Source of the DNA: JAPLDP01 sp964628285
Lineage (GTDB): Bacteria > Bacteroidota > Bacteroidia > Bacteroidales > JAGONC01
Length of the DNA: 64,000 nt
Direction of reading: 5' to 3'
Assembly: GCA_964628285.1 (NCBI GenBank)
Contig: CAZVNP010000007.1
Location: 1-64,000, forward strand
Positions within the stretch are counted from its first letter, which is position 1. Each line of letters begins with the position of its first letter. The position numbers and the translations under genes were made by a program. Of the stretch, positions 51,801-60,468 are shown piece after piece. The notes beneath the pieces were generated by a model. That model did no database searches. It was not told where the DNA came from and saw only the letters and a list, made by a program, of their open reading frames with translations.

Positions 51801-52586
51801 TTACACCATCACTTTACAGGTTGTTTTTCTTCTGAACTCAAAACAGATAATTGCGCACGCTATGGCGGCATTCAGTGACTCGGGCGTGTTGGATGTGCCG
51901 GGAGAGTAAGAAGGAACAGAGATTCTTTTTTTTATGAATGGTAGAACGGCAGGAGATATACCATTGGATTCATTCCCGATAACGATCAGGCTATGATTGC
52001 TGAGCGTCATATTAACAATATTTTCACCATCCGTCATTGCTCCATATACGACAACATCGGGATGGATTTTTTCCAGGAGGGTAATAAGGTCAGTGTAAAT
52101 GACTTTCACTCTGGCAATGGAGCCCATGGTGGCCTGAACGACCTTGGGATTGAATACATCCACGCAATGAGGAGAACAGAAAATGGTTTTGAATCCGAAC
52201 CAGTCGGCGGTGCGGATGATGGTACCGAGGTTGCCGGGATCGCGGATGTCATCGAGCACCAGCGCCGGACCTGCGGAAAAGTCAGGCAGAACGGGTTCGT
52301 AAGCGGTGATTTCGACGACAGCCAGCACGTCAGGGGCTGTGGTCAGCAATGTGATGCGTTCAAGCTCGGCCGCCGTCACGCAGAAGGTCTCAACACGGGC
52401 ATATTGTAACAAATCACGGTGACGCTCCAGCCAGGGAGCGGTAGCATAAACGGCTTTCACACGGAAGGAACTGTTTAACAGCTCACCAACCAGCTTGCTG
52501 CCTTCGGCAATGAATTCGCCGTAGGCCGTTCTGTACTTGCCGTGTTTTAAGGTGTTTAAGCGCTTGATCTGACCTTTGGATAACAT
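51801..52586 (-). CDS. TrmH/SpoU-family RNA 2'-O-methyltransferase
   Basis: About 261 residues from the ATG at 52586 (MLSKGQIKRLNTLKHGKYR), the usual start of this Bacteroidota group; two ATGs farther upstream are possible. There is an N-terminal L30e-like substrate-binding part, then the SPOUT knot: LVLDDIRDPGNLGTIIRTADWFGFKTIF, ALV-like IVIGNESNGISPAVLPF and SLNAAIACAIICFEFRR. It methylates a ribose of tRNA or rRNA; the exact target is unknown. Confidence 0.9.
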   Translation of the reverse strand: MLSKGQIKRLNTLKHGKYRTAYGEFIAEGSKLVGELLNSSFRVKAVYATAPWLERHRDLLQYARVETFCVTAAELERITLLTTAPDVLAVVEITAYEPVLPDFSAGPALVLDDIRDPGNLGTIIRTADWFGFKTIFCSPHCVDVFNPKVVQATMGSIARVKVIYTDLITLLEKIHPDVVVYGAMTDGENIVNMTLSNHSLIVIGNESNGISPAVLPFIKKRISVPSYSPGTSNTPESLNAAIACAIICFEFRRKTTCKVMV

Positions 52587-52612
52587 GGGCTGCATGTGAA
52601 AGCACAAGGACA

Positions 52613-52658
52613 AAAATAAAAAAAACCGGTGACCTGATCAAACCGCTCCTGTCACCGG
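52613..52658 (-). terminator. Rho-independent terminator after rplI
   Basis: On the minus strand the stem CCGGTGAC/GTCACCGG is followed by TTTTTTTTATTTTT. It ends the rpsF-rpsR-rplI operon and separates it from the trmH-like gene. Confidence 0.8.
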
Positions 52659-52680
52659 GTTTTCCGAAAGATCCGCCGGG

Positions 52681-53130
52681 TTACTCGGCGAAAACCTCAA
52701 AATTAATGGTGACCTGGATATTCTTGTACAGGTGAAGCGTGGCTTTATAGGTACCCAGATCTTTTATCGATTCACCATCGACGATGATTTTTTTCCTGTC
52801 GATCTCATAATTGAATTGCTCCTTGATAGCGTCGGCAATCTGAAGAGCGTTGACCGAACCGAAGATGCGGCCCGTGGAAGCGGCTTTGGCGCCTATTTTT
52901 ACGGTGATATTTTCAATGGCTTTGGCCAAAGCTTCGGCTTCTTTCTTCAGTTTCTCTTCTTTAAAGGCCCTTTGTCTGACAGTTTCAGACAGCACCTTTT
53001 TGTTCGCCGGTGTGGCCAGGATGGCAAAACCTTGCGGAATAAGGTAATTACGGGCATAACCCCGTTTCACATTAACCACATCGTTGGCATGCCCGACATT
53101 GGCAACATCTTTTTTAAGAATGACCTCCAT
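52681..53130 (-). CDS. rplI: 50S ribosomal protein bL9
   Basis: A 149-residue protein of full length: MEVILKKDVANVGHANDVVNVKRGYARNYLIPQGFA is the conserved N-terminal domain, then the long helix and a C-terminal domain (FGSVNALQIADAIKEQFN). It is the last gene of the rpsF-rpsR-rplI operon, 10 bases after rpsR. Confidence 0.97.
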   Translation of the reverse strand: MEVILKKDVANVGHANDVVNVKRGYARNYLIPQGFAILATPANKKVLSETVRQRAFKEEKLKKEAEALAKAIENITVKIGAKAASTGRIFGSVNALQIADAIKEQFNYEIDRKKIIVDGESIKDLGTYKATLHLYKNIQVTINFEVFAE

Positions 53131-53140
53131 AACATCCTCC

Positions 53141-53413
53141 CTATTTTAACAAATCGGCCACATAGGGTAATAAGGCGAGATGCCGTGCCCTTTTAATGGC
53201 TTGTGCCACTTTCTTCTGGTATTTTGTTGAGGTGCCGGTAATACGCCGGGGCAGTATCTTACCCTGCTCATTCACAAATTTCAACAGGAAATCAGCATCT
53301 TTATAGTCGATATATTTGATGCCGAGTTTTTTGAAACGGCAATACTTTTTCTTTTTTATATCGACGGCAATCGGCGTTAAATATTTAATTTCTGAATTGC
53401 CCTGGTTTGTCAT
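53141..53413 (-). CDS. rpsR: 30S ribosomal protein bS18
   Basis: A 90-residue protein with the conserved KKKYCRFKKLGIKYIDYKDADFLLKFVNEQGKILPRRITGTSTKYQKKVAQAIKRARHLALLPY in separate parts. Only one Cys remains in the YCRF region; zinc-binding forms have more. It lies between rpsF and rplI, as in most bacteria. Confidence 0.97.
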   Translation of the reverse strand: MTNQGNSEIKYLTPIAVDIKKKKYCRFKKLGIKYIDYKDADFLLKFVNEQGKILPRRITGTSTKYQKKVAQAIKRARHLALLPYVADLLK

Positions 53414-53440
53414 TTTGCTGTTCTTTGTTTATTGGATGGA

Positions 53441-53806
53441 TTATTCTTCCTCTTTCAATTCAGGCATTTTGTTCGCATCCTTTTTTGAGCGTTTCTTTTC
53501 ATTGTAAGTAATGGCATGTTTGTCAAGACTGACGGTAAGAAAGCGCAGGACGCGTTCATCGCGTTTATAAGCTGTCTCAAGGTCTTTAATCACCTCTGCT
53601 TCGGCTTTGAACTCGATGAGGTGATAGAAACCCGATGATTTCTTTTGTATGGGATAGGCCAGTTTACGCAGGCCCCAGTTATTTTCAAAAATAATGGTAG
53701 CACCCTTCTCTTTTAGCAACGAACTGAATTTTTCAACCGTCTCCTTCATTTGTTCATCCGACAGCACCGGCGTCATGATGAAAACGGTTTCGTATTGATT
53801 CAACAT
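53441..53806 (-). CDS. rpsF: 30S ribosomal protein bS6
   Basis: A 121-residue protein: NQYETVFIMTPVLSDEQMKETVEKF, NWGLRKLAYPIQKKSSGFYHLIEF and the basic/acidic tail (KKRSKKDANKMPELKEEE). It binds bS18 in the ribosome. First gene of the operon. Confidence 0.97.
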   Translation of the reverse strand: MLNQYETVFIMTPVLSDEQMKETVEKFSSLLKEKGATIIFENNWGLRKLAYPIQKKSSGFYHLIEFKAEAEVIKDLETAYKRDERVLRFLTVSLDKHAITYNEKKRSKKDANKMPELKEEE

Positions 53807-53848
53807 CTCACAAGCGTTTTAAATCTTTTTAAAGGTGAAAAAGGAGTG

Positions 53849-53879
53849 CAAAATTAGAAAATATATTTTACACTGCAAA
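53849..53879 (-). promoter_or_regulatory. Promoter of the rpsF-rpsR-rplI operon
   Basis: On the minus strand TTTG (53876-53879), 19 bases, TAATTTTG (53849-53856), an ideal match. Initiation near 53842 leaves a leader of about 36 bases. Confidence 0.7.
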
Positions 53880-53932
53880 TTAAAAATCCTTCAAAATGAA
53901 AATAACAGGCAGGGCTGTCACATAAGGCTCCT

Positions 53933-55078
53933 TCAAAGTGCATCCACGATAGTCTGACAGATGCATTCAGCGGCTTTGCCATCGCCGAAGACTTTGGGAA
54001 AGCCTGGCGTTGAGGACGACACCAGCCGCCGGTAAGCGTCATGGATTTGTTGCTCATCGGTATCGGTCAGCACCCCGGCCTGGTTGTCAATGATTTCGGT
54101 CCATTCCGTCACAGACCGCAGAATGATAACTGGTTTGTTAAAAAAGTAGGCTTCCTTTTGCACGCCACCTGAATCGGTCAGGATGATCCTGGCATGTCTC
54201 TCAAGCTTGAGCATGTCGAAAAAAGAAAGGGGGGGCATGATCCTGACCATGGGATCGCCCGTCATATCATGATACAGTCTGGTGTCAAGGCTTTTCTTTA
54301 GCAATTTGGATGTTCTGGGGTGCAGGGGTATGACCACGGGGATGCGATGCTCAGCCGACAGGCCATGGAGGGCTCTGAAAATGGCATTGAGGCGATGGGG
54401 CTGGTCGGTATTGTGATCGCGGTGAACCGTAGCCAGGATGTATTCACCCGATGACAAACGGTTATCGTCCAGGATGGACGACGTGGTCTCGGCTTGCCGG
54501 GCATAGTGAATCACATGATCGTACATCACGTCGCCAGACAGGATGGTGAGGGGATGATTGATATCAAAGGGGGGTGTGGTGCGTATGTTTATGCCCTCTC
54601 CGGCGAGGTTATTGATGGCGGTGAGGGTAGGGCAGAAGAGAAAAGCGGAGAGGTGATCGCACACCACCCTGTTGATTTCCTCGGGCATGGATTTATCGTG
54701 CGAACGCAATCCTGCCTCCACATGTGCAATGGGAACGTGAAGCTTGGAGGCGGCGAGGGCTCCCGCCAGCGTGGAGTTGGTATCGCCATAAAGCATGATG
54801 AGGTCGGGTTGGACCTGAAGGGCGGTTTTTTCGATGCCGGATATCATTTTGGCTGTCTGGCGGCCATGCGTCCCCGGACCGGCATTGAGATTATAATCCG
54901 GTACGGGCAGCTGCAAGCCGGTGAAGAATATCCCCGACATGTTTTCATCGTAATGTTGACCGGTGTGCAGGATGATCTCCCTAATGGCATGATGGTACTG
55001 GCCGGTGATGACACGGTGAATGGCCGCCTCCTTGATGAACTGCGGCCTGGCTCCTACGACAGAGAGAACTTTGATCAT
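53933..55078 (-). CDS. wecB: UDP-N-acetylglucosamine 2-epimerase (non-hydrolysing)
   Basis: A 381-residue protein of the WecB family: VVGARPQFIKEAAI at the N-terminus, TGQHYDENMS, LMLYGDTNSTLAGALAASKLHVPIAHVEAGLRS, MPEEINRVVCDHLS, then ILTDSGGVQKEAYFFNKPVIILR and RSVTEWTEI. It interconverts UDP-GlcNAc and UDP-ManNAc for surface polysaccharides. No polysaccharide cluster is adjacent. Confidence 0.94.
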   Translation of the reverse strand: MIKVLSVVGARPQFIKEAAIHRVITGQYHHAIREIILHTGQHYDENMSGIFFTGLQLPVPDYNLNAGPGTHGRQTAKMISGIEKTALQVQPDLIMLYGDTNSTLAGALAASKLHVPIAHVEAGLRSHDKSMPEEINRVVCDHLSAFLFCPTLTAINNLAGEGINIRTTPPFDINHPLTILSGDVMYDHVIHYARQAETTSSILDDNRLSSGEYILATVHRDHNTDQPHRLNAIFRALHGLSAEHRIPVVIPLHPRTSKLLKKSLDTRLYHDMTGDPMVRIMPPLSFFDMLKLERHARIILTDSGGVQKEAYFFNKPVIILRSVTEWTEIIDNQAGVLTDTDEQQIHDAYRRLVSSSTPGFPKVFGDGKAAECICQTIVDAL

Positions 55079-55133
55079 GCCGTCATACTACATTATATTC
55101 CCCTGAATCAGTACAATAACGAATCGGAACAGG

Positions 55134-55832
55134 CTAAATCTTGCCTTCATCTGCAAAGCTATAATAGTTTTCGTCACCGACAATCACATGATCAAGTATT
55201 TCCAGATCGAGAAATTTACCGGCTTCGATCAGTTTGTGTGTCAGCTGGATATCGGCCTGACTGGGATCAGTGTTGCCCGAGGGATGGTTATGGCACAGGA
55301 TGATGCAGGAGGCATAGTGGTCGAGGGCGAGTTTAAATATCTTCTTGGGATCGGCCACGGTACCCGAGATGCCGCCATCGCTTATCTTTTCGATGGCGAG
55401 GATGCGGTTAGCCCGGTTCAAAAGCATGATCCAGAAAGCTTCATAGTTTTTTTCCGCCACTTTGCTTTGGAACACCTCAAAAGCATCATGGCTGCTTTGG
55501 ATTTTTTTTCTGTCGACGACCTCTGAGGCCCGGCGGCGCCGGCCCAGCTCCAGGGCCGCCAGAATGGTCACGGCTTTGGCCGGTCCCACGCCGTGTATTT
55601 TTTTCAGATCGCTGACGGTGAGCTTCGACAGCTCAATGAGGTTCCCATGGACCCGGTGCAGGATTTCTTTGGCCAGGTCGACGGCCGACAGGTGCTGGCT
55701 GCCTGAACCGAGCAGAATGGCCAGGAGCTCCGCATCACTGAGGGTGTGCTTGCCCTTGAGCAGAAGCTTCTCACGTGGACGGTCATCTTCAGCCCAGCAG
55801 TTGATAGGCAGATATGTAGTGTCGTTTTCCAT
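55134..55832 (-). CDS. radC: RadC-family JAB/MPN domain protein
   Basis: A 232-residue protein. The N-terminal helix-hairpin-helix part (LSDAELLAILLGSGSQHLSAVDLAKEIL, LKKIHGVGPAKAVTILAALELGRR) is followed by the MPN/JAB domain with the zinc motif CHNHPSGNTDPSQAD. The family was named for a DNA repair gene, but its activity is not settled. It may be co-transcribed with wecB, 55 bases downstream. Confidence 0.93.
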   Translation of the reverse strand: MENDTTYLPINCWAEDDRPREKLLLKGKHTLSDAELLAILLGSGSQHLSAVDLAKEILHRVHGNLIELSKLTVSDLKKIHGVGPAKAVTILAALELGRRRRASEVVDRKKIQSSHDAFEVFQSKVAEKNYEAFWIMLLNRANRILAIEKISDGGISGTVADPKKIFKLALDHYASCIILCHNHPSGNTDPSQADIQLTHKLIEAGKFLDLEILDHVIVGDENYYSFADEGKI

Positions 55833-55875
55833 GGATCACAGTTGTTAATCCAAAAATGAGCCGGATTGTGACCAT

Positions 55876-55909
55876 AAAAAAAGCCTTTTCTTTCAGGAAA
55901 AGGCTTTTT
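55876..55909 (-). terminator. Terminator after rpsT
   Basis: AAAAAAAGCCTTTTC-tttcag-GAAAAGGCTTTTT is a strong hairpin with T-runs on both strands, so it can end the minus-strand rpsT transcript and any plus-strand transcript. Confidence 0.8.
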
Positions 55910-55930
55910 GCCGGAAAAAATATCTTTAAA

Positions 55931-56185
55931 TCAGGAGAGTGTTTCCAGATGTTTTGTCAGCTTCGATTTAAGGTTCGAGGCTTTGTTCTTATGGATAATG
56001 GAGCGTTTGGCATTTTTATCGATCAGCGAGATCAATGCCGGCAACTGCTCCTCAGCTTCCTTCTTGCTGGTGAGGCTCCTGAACGTACGGATGGCATGAC
56101 GCATGGTCTTGGCATAATAGCGGTTATGTTCCTTACGGCTTTTCTCCTGTCGGATCCGTTTTATTGCTGATGGATGATCGGCCAT
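55931..56185 (-). CDS. rpsT: 30S ribosomal protein bS20
   Basis: An 84-residue protein: MADHPSAIKRIRQEKSRKEHNRYYAKTMRHAIRTFRSLTSKKEAEEQLPALISLIDKNAKRSIIHKNKASNLKSKLTKHL, in parts, is typical bS20. It is preceded on the same strand by tRNA-Glu with about 20 bases between, so the two are probably transcribed together from the promoter at 56302-56332. Confidence 0.96.
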   Translation of the reverse strand: MADHPSAIKRIRQEKSRKEHNRYYAKTMRHAIRTFRSLTSKKEAEEQLPALISLIDKNAKRSIIHKNKASNLKSKLTKHLETLS

Positions 56186-56205
56186 GGTTTGATGTTTTGT
56201 TTGAG

Positions 56206-56277
56206 TAGCCCGTAGGGGAATCGAACCCCTGTTACCAGGATGAAAACCTGACGTCCTAACCCCTAGACGAACGGGCC
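56206..56277 (-). tRNA. tRNA-Glu (anticodon TTC)
   Basis: On the minus strand the acceptor arm GGCCCGT pairs with ACGGGCT (G-T at the outer pair). The anticodon arm TCAGG-TTTTCAT-CCTGG gives TTC (glutamate), and the T arm has GGTTCGATTCC. It lies directly before rpsT. Confidence 0.92.
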
Positions 56278-56301
56278 CGATTTAATCCTGTTACGGGAGT
56301 G

Positions 56302-56332
56302 CAAATGTAGAACTTTTTTTGCTTCACACAAA
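56302..56332 (-). promoter_or_regulatory. Promoter of tRNA-Glu and rpsT
   Basis: On the minus strand TTTG (56329-56332), 19 bases, TACATTTG (56302-56309), a perfect consensus. Initiation near 56295 lies about 18 bases before the tRNA 5' end. Confidence 0.65.
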
Positions 56333-56429
56333 CAGAGGGGATAAAATTTTATATGAGGCCCTTTGACACCTTACCGGAGAGATCGCCCTGACAGCTTATC
56401 CATGATCCCGGGGATAGACTCGGATGATA

Positions 56430-57122
56430 TCATGGCGACGGTAACGTCAGCTCTTCATGGTCACCCTGGAATTTGAATCCCAGACGCTTGCCCGTTTTGA
56501 TCTTCATGCTGTCGAGAGTGTTTAGCAGATCCTGTACGGTCACCTCTTTCACATTTTCAAAGGGTGGGGTCAGCAAATCGAAATTGACCGTATACAGAAT
56601 GGCTGACTCAATGATCTGGCGTGCCGCCCTTTCGTCCATCACCGCCTGGCCGAAATTATTGAACAGGTATCCGATCTCACGTTTACCCTCGATGAAATAG
56701 TGCAGGTCCTTATTGATGAAGATACGTCCGATGAGGTAGCCCACATCGTTAAAACGGTTGTACCTGAATGAGTCGGCCAGGAAGTTGTAAATGTTGATCA
56801 TGCCACAGTACGACCGCTCTTTGTCATCGCGAATGTACTGTGTTTTCATCACCTCATGATATCGTGAGAATTCGAAGATGTTGGTGTGCATCATGAAAAT
56901 CAGCATGTCACCGGCAAATTCCAGCTCGAATTGAAAGTCACCTTTATCGGAATACACAAAGGGGATGCTTTGTTGTTTCTGAATGTCAAGCCGGCTATAT
57001 TCCTCCGACAGCGACGCGAGAATTTTCTTGAACAGTTTAAATGTGCTGAAGGTGTGGTTGTAAACACCCTGTTTTAGTGATCCTTTGCTGATGATGATGT
57101 TAAAAAGTTCGTTTTCCCCCAT
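56430..57122 (-). CDS. Conserved Bacteroidota protein of unknown function
   Basis: A 230-residue soluble protein without signal peptide or membrane span. It has mixed helices and strands: MGENELFNIIISKGSLKQGVYNHTFSTFKLFKKI, then FELEFAGDMLIFMMHTNIFEFSR, YCGMINIYNFLADSFRYNRFNDVGYLIGRIFINKDLHYFIEGKREIGYLFNNF in parts. The style resembles a conserved but unnamed Bacteroidota family. I do not recognise a domain. It lies between rpsT and porT, in the same direction as porT. Confidence 0.6.
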   Translation of the reverse strand: MGENELFNIIISKGSLKQGVYNHTFSTFKLFKKILASLSEEYSRLDIQKQQSIPFVYSDKGDFQFELEFAGDMLIFMMHTNIFEFSRYHEVMKTQYIRDDKERSYCGMINIYNFLADSFRYNRFNDVGYLIGRIFINKDLHYFIEGKREIGYLFNNFGQAVMDERAARQIIESAILYTVNFDLLTPPFENVKEVTVQDLLNTLDSMKIKTGKRLGFKFQGDHEELTLPSP

Positions 57123-57179
57123 GAGATTAAATCTATTTGTGAAGTAAAAATATGAAAAAAAAGTTTCGTTTCATAATCA

Positions 57180-57956
57180 TTATTCAAATGTGAAGGAAAG
57201 CTGGAATATTTTGGATGTCAGTTTATCGATGGAAGAGGTATAAATGTTTTGTTCCCTGACAAGAATGTTGGTCAGGCCGTACGACATTTTAATCTCCACA
57301 CCGAATTTGAAATAGGTGGTATAGAAGTCCCATCCGACACCGACGTCGGCCAGGATGTCATTTTTATTCAGCCGTACATGTTTGTTATCCAGTTCATCCT
57401 GGTTTTTCTTGGCTTCGGAGGCCAGGTCAAGGCTGTACTTCATTCCGGCCAGGATATAGGCTCTGGCATTATTATAACGTTTGGATTTATATTTAATATG
57501 AAGGGGAAAATCCACATAGGTCGAATAGACTTTTTTAGTCTGTTTGAATTCCTTTTCCGTGCCGTTTGTCAGCGCCTGGATTTTATAAATGAGATCGCGT
57601 TCCCCGAAAGCCAGGTCAGGCACGAACCTCAGGTCAAAGTATTCGCTTATGCGCAGATTTGACACGATACCGATGGTAAATCCGAACGTATTCAGGTTTT
57701 CCAGTACGAGGACACGGGCCGAATCAGCGTTGAAATCGGGAAGCTTCAAGCCCTGGTACCATATCTTTTGCAGATCACTTGTCGGCTTGATGGTAAAAAA
57801 CATCTGGTTGACATCCAGACTGAAACCAAAATGGTAAGGTACATTGTCGTACCATTGCAGATTGAGGACTTTTTTGGTCATCTGCCCTGAGACTTGCTGT
57901 GTATAAAAAAATGCCGTGAGGAGGGTGATGGTCAGTATGAGTCTGCAAATCTTCAA
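57180..57956 (-). CDS. porT: PorT-like outer-membrane barrel protein (T9SS)
   Basis: A 258-residue exported protein (LTITLLTAFFYTQQVSGQ signal). The PorT family pattern is visible: NLQWYDNVPYHFGFSLDVNQMFFTIKP, FTIGIVSNLRISEYFDLRFVPDLAFGERDL, YVDFPLHIKYKSKRYNNARAYILAGMKYSLDLAS and the final FKFGVEIKMSYGLTNILV. PorT is needed for T9SS assembly and is an outer-membrane barrel. It is the sixth or seventh T9SS-related gene in the window, about 30 kb from the main cluster. Confidence 0.82.
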   Translation of the reverse strand: MKICRLILTITLLTAFFYTQQVSGQMTKKVLNLQWYDNVPYHFGFSLDVNQMFFTIKPTSDLQKIWYQGLKLPDFNADSARVLVLENLNTFGFTIGIVSNLRISEYFDLRFVPDLAFGERDLIYKIQALTNGTEKEFKQTKKVYSTYVDFPLHIKYKSKRYNNARAYILAGMKYSLDLASEAKKNQDELDNKHVRLNKNDILADVGVGWDFYTTYFKFGVEIKMSYGLTNILVREQNIYTSSIDKLTSKIFQLSFTFE

Positions 57957-58110
57957 GTGAAAGGCAATTATATGCTTAATAACGAGTGGTGAAAATTTTT
58001 ATTTTTATGGATGTTGAATTACATCCGCAAATTTAGTGAATATTATTTTTTGCATTCCGTGGCATATCATCTGTTGCTTAAGCACGATCCCGGATCCTGT
58101 GAAAGGTATT

Positions 58111-59127
58111 TCAGTCAATGCAGTACAATCCTTTTACTTCTTTAATGAATCGGTCCTTATTGACAGGCACCACCCCGACATATTCACAGACGAGGCCTCC
58201 GGCGAGGTTTGAAATAGTGGCTGTATCATAAGGTGAGAAATGAGAGGCCATACAGAGTGAGGCTACGCTGACAACCGTGTCACCGGCACCCGACACATCG
58301 GCAATCGTCCTGATATGGGCCGGGATGTGGTACGTATTAATGGTATCTTTTTCTTTGGTTGACAGGAAAACGCCACGTTCCGATAGAGTGACCAGGATGT
58401 TCATGATATTTTTTTCCAGTTGGAAATCCAGAACGGTTTTACGGAGAGCCTCCATATCTTCGATGTCGATATCAGCCCTGCAACCGTCGAGCAGCTCTTT
58501 CAGGTTAGGCTTGAACAGCATGAGATCCCTGTAGTGGTCGAAGTTTCTTTTTTTTGGGTCAACCGCTAAGGGTATACCCCTTTCATTAGCCGTGGTGATG
58601 ATGCGGTTGATGACAGGTAATGAAAGAACGCCTTTGTTGTAATCCTGTATGATGATCGCATCAAATTGATTTTCCGACAGAAGCTTTTCAAAACGGTAAA
58701 ACAGCTTGGCGTATTCTTCCTGGTCCAGATCGTTGTCGGCTTCTTCATCCACCCTGATGAGCTGGTGACTATTACCTATCACCCTGAATTTGGTAGTAGT
58801 CAGCCTTTTCTTGCTTCGAATGATTCCTTCACCGGTGATGGCTTCCTGTTCGAGCAGGTGCAGGAATTCATCGCCCCTGCTATCATTGCCGATGACGGAA
58901 CAGAGCAGGGGGTGTGCCCCCAGGGCTTTTATATTCAGTGCGACATTAGCTGCGCCGCCAAGCATGCTCGACCGTTTGTTCACTTTTACCACAGGCACCG
59001 GTGCTTCAGGTGAGATACGGTCGACATGACCCCAGATATAGGCATCGATCATTACATCACCGACAATAAGGATTTTTTTTGCCGGCAGGGTTTCAAAAAA
59101 CGACGTTATTTGCTCACTGGTCAGCAT
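58111..59127 (-). CDS. Heptose-7-phosphate kinase-like PfkB protein (HldE/RfaE domain I)
   Basis: About 338 residues from the ATG at 59127 (MLTSEQITSFFETLPAKKILIVGDVMIDAYIWGHVDRISPEAPVPVV). The PfkB kinase signature TIADVSGAGDTVVSV holds the catalytic Asp. It is the kinase half only; no adenylyltransferase half follows. The family phosphorylates D-glycero-D-manno-heptose 7-phosphate in the LPS core pathway. A longer upstream start at 59232 would overlap the aminotransferase gene. Confidence 0.88.
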   Translation of the reverse strand: MLTSEQITSFFETLPAKKILIVGDVMIDAYIWGHVDRISPEAPVPVVKVNKRSSMLGGAANVALNIKALGAHPLLCSVIGNDSRGDEFLHLLEQEAITGEGIIRSKKRLTTTKFRVIGNSHQLIRVDEEADNDLDQEEYAKLFYRFEKLLSENQFDAIIIQDYNKGVLSLPVINRIITTANERGIPLAVDPKKRNFDHYRDLMLFKPNLKELLDGCRADIDIEDMEALRKTVLDFQLEKNIMNILVTLSERGVFLSTKEKDTINTYHIPAHIRTIADVSGAGDTVVSVASLCMASHFSPYDTATISNLAGGLVCEYVGVVPVNKDRFIKEVKGLYCID

Positions 59128-59144
59128 CACTTCATTTTGTTTAC

Positions 59145-60347
59145 TTATGATAATTTCATGATGGCCTGATGTATCCGGTTCATGCCCTCTGTCAGCAATC
59201 CGGTGGAGGTGGCGTAAGAAATACGCACACATTCAGGCATTCCGAAGGCGGCTCCGGACACCAGAGCCACATAAAAATGTTTTAGCAGGTAGGAGCAGAA
59301 ATCTTCGCTGCTATTGATGGTCATGTCACCATTATGCCTGCCGATGAGCTCCCTTATATCTGCAAAAATATAAAAAGCACCCTGGGGTGTATTGGTTTTG
59401 ATACACGGGATGTCTCCAAGGCGTTGGAGCATCAGATCGCGTCGTTCCCGGAAGGTTTTTACCATTTTTTTCAGGTCGTCGGACATTTCAGGGCTGACGC
59501 TGACGGCTTTCAGTGCGGCTTTCTGTGAGATGGTACAGGCACCTGACGTCATTTGCCCCTGCAGCTTTTCACATGCCCTGGCAATGGGTAGTGATGCCCC
59601 GAGGTAACCCAGACGCCAGCCGGTCATGGCAAAACCCTTTGACACGCCGTTGACAGTGATCACCTTGTCGTGAATGAAACCAAATTGCCCGATGCTTTCA
59701 TGCTTGCGGCAGAAATTGATGTATTCGTAAATCTCATCCGAGATGATGTGGATATTCTCGTGGCGGGCTATGACTTTTGCCATACTTTCGAGTTCGTCCC
59801 GCGTATATACCGTACCCGAGGGATTACAGGGGCTGGAGAAAATGAATAATTTGGTGTTTGGCGTCATAGCCGCCTCAATTTGCTCCGGTGTGACTTTATA
59901 ATCATTGTCGACAGACGTCGGAATAACGACAGGCTTACCTCCGGCAAGTTTTACTATCTCAGGATAACTCACCCAGTAGGGAGCCGGCAGCAGCACCTCA
60001 TCACCAGGGTCGACAAGACACAATACGGCATTGGCTATGGATTGCTTGGCACCATTGCTGACCACAATCTGCTGGGGGGAATAGCTGAGGTTGTTATCCC
60101 TTTTGAATTTATTGCTGATGGCCTCCCTCAGGTCTTCATAGCCGGGAACGGGCGGATAAAAAGTGAAATTCCGGTCGACGGCTTCTTTGGCGGCTTCTTT
60201 TATATAATCGGGCGTGTTAAAGTCAGGCTGACCGATACTCAGGTTGATGACATCATGTCCCTGTGATTGTAATTCCCTGCTCATCCTGGTCATGGCAAGC
60301 GTCTTCGATTCACCCATTTGAATGACCCTTCTTGATAATTGTACCAT
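59145..60347 (-). CDS. Aspartate aminotransferase-like class I/II PLP enzyme
   Basis: About 400 residues from the ATG at 60347 (MVQLSRRVIQMGESKTLAMTRMSRELQ). It shows INLSIGQPDFNTPDYIKEAA, NGAKQSIANAVLCLVDPGDEVLLPAPYWVSY, the PLP lysine in VNGVSKGFAMTGWRLGY, and the end PECVRISYATS. The family includes aspartate and prephenate aminotransferases. It is 17 bases upstream of the heptose-kinase-like gene on the same strand, so they may share a transcript. Confidence 0.93.
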   Translation of the reverse strand: MVQLSRRVIQMGESKTLAMTRMSRELQSQGHDVINLSIGQPDFNTPDYIKEAAKEAVDRNFTFYPPVPGYEDLREAISNKFKRDNNLSYSPQQIVVSNGAKQSIANAVLCLVDPGDEVLLPAPYWVSYPEIVKLAGGKPVVIPTSVDNDYKVTPEQIEAAMTPNTKLFIFSSPCNPSGTVYTRDELESMAKVIARHENIHIISDEIYEYINFCRKHESIGQFGFIHDKVITVNGVSKGFAMTGWRLGYLGASLPIARACEKLQGQMTSGACTISQKAALKAVSVSPEMSDDLKKMVKTFRERRDLMLQRLGDIPCIKTNTPQGAFYIFADIRELIGRHNGDMTINSSEDFCSYLLKHFYVALVSGAAFGMPECVRISYATSTGLLTEGMNRIHQAIMKLS

Positions 60348-60372
60348 ACTATACAATGATTTTTCAGGCTGA

Positions 60373-60404
60373 CAAATATAGTGATATTAATTTTTTTTAT
60401 TCAA
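60373..60404 (-). promoter_or_regulatory. Promoter of the aminotransferase-kinase pair
   Basis: On the minus strand TTG (60402-60404), 21 bases, TATATTTG (60373-60380). It lies 26 bases before the chosen start codon. Confidence 0.5.
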
Positions 60405-60468
60405 CGGATTTTACCTGTTTAATTTCAGGAATTGCTGAAATTTGCATAAACATAAAAGGGCAACAAAT

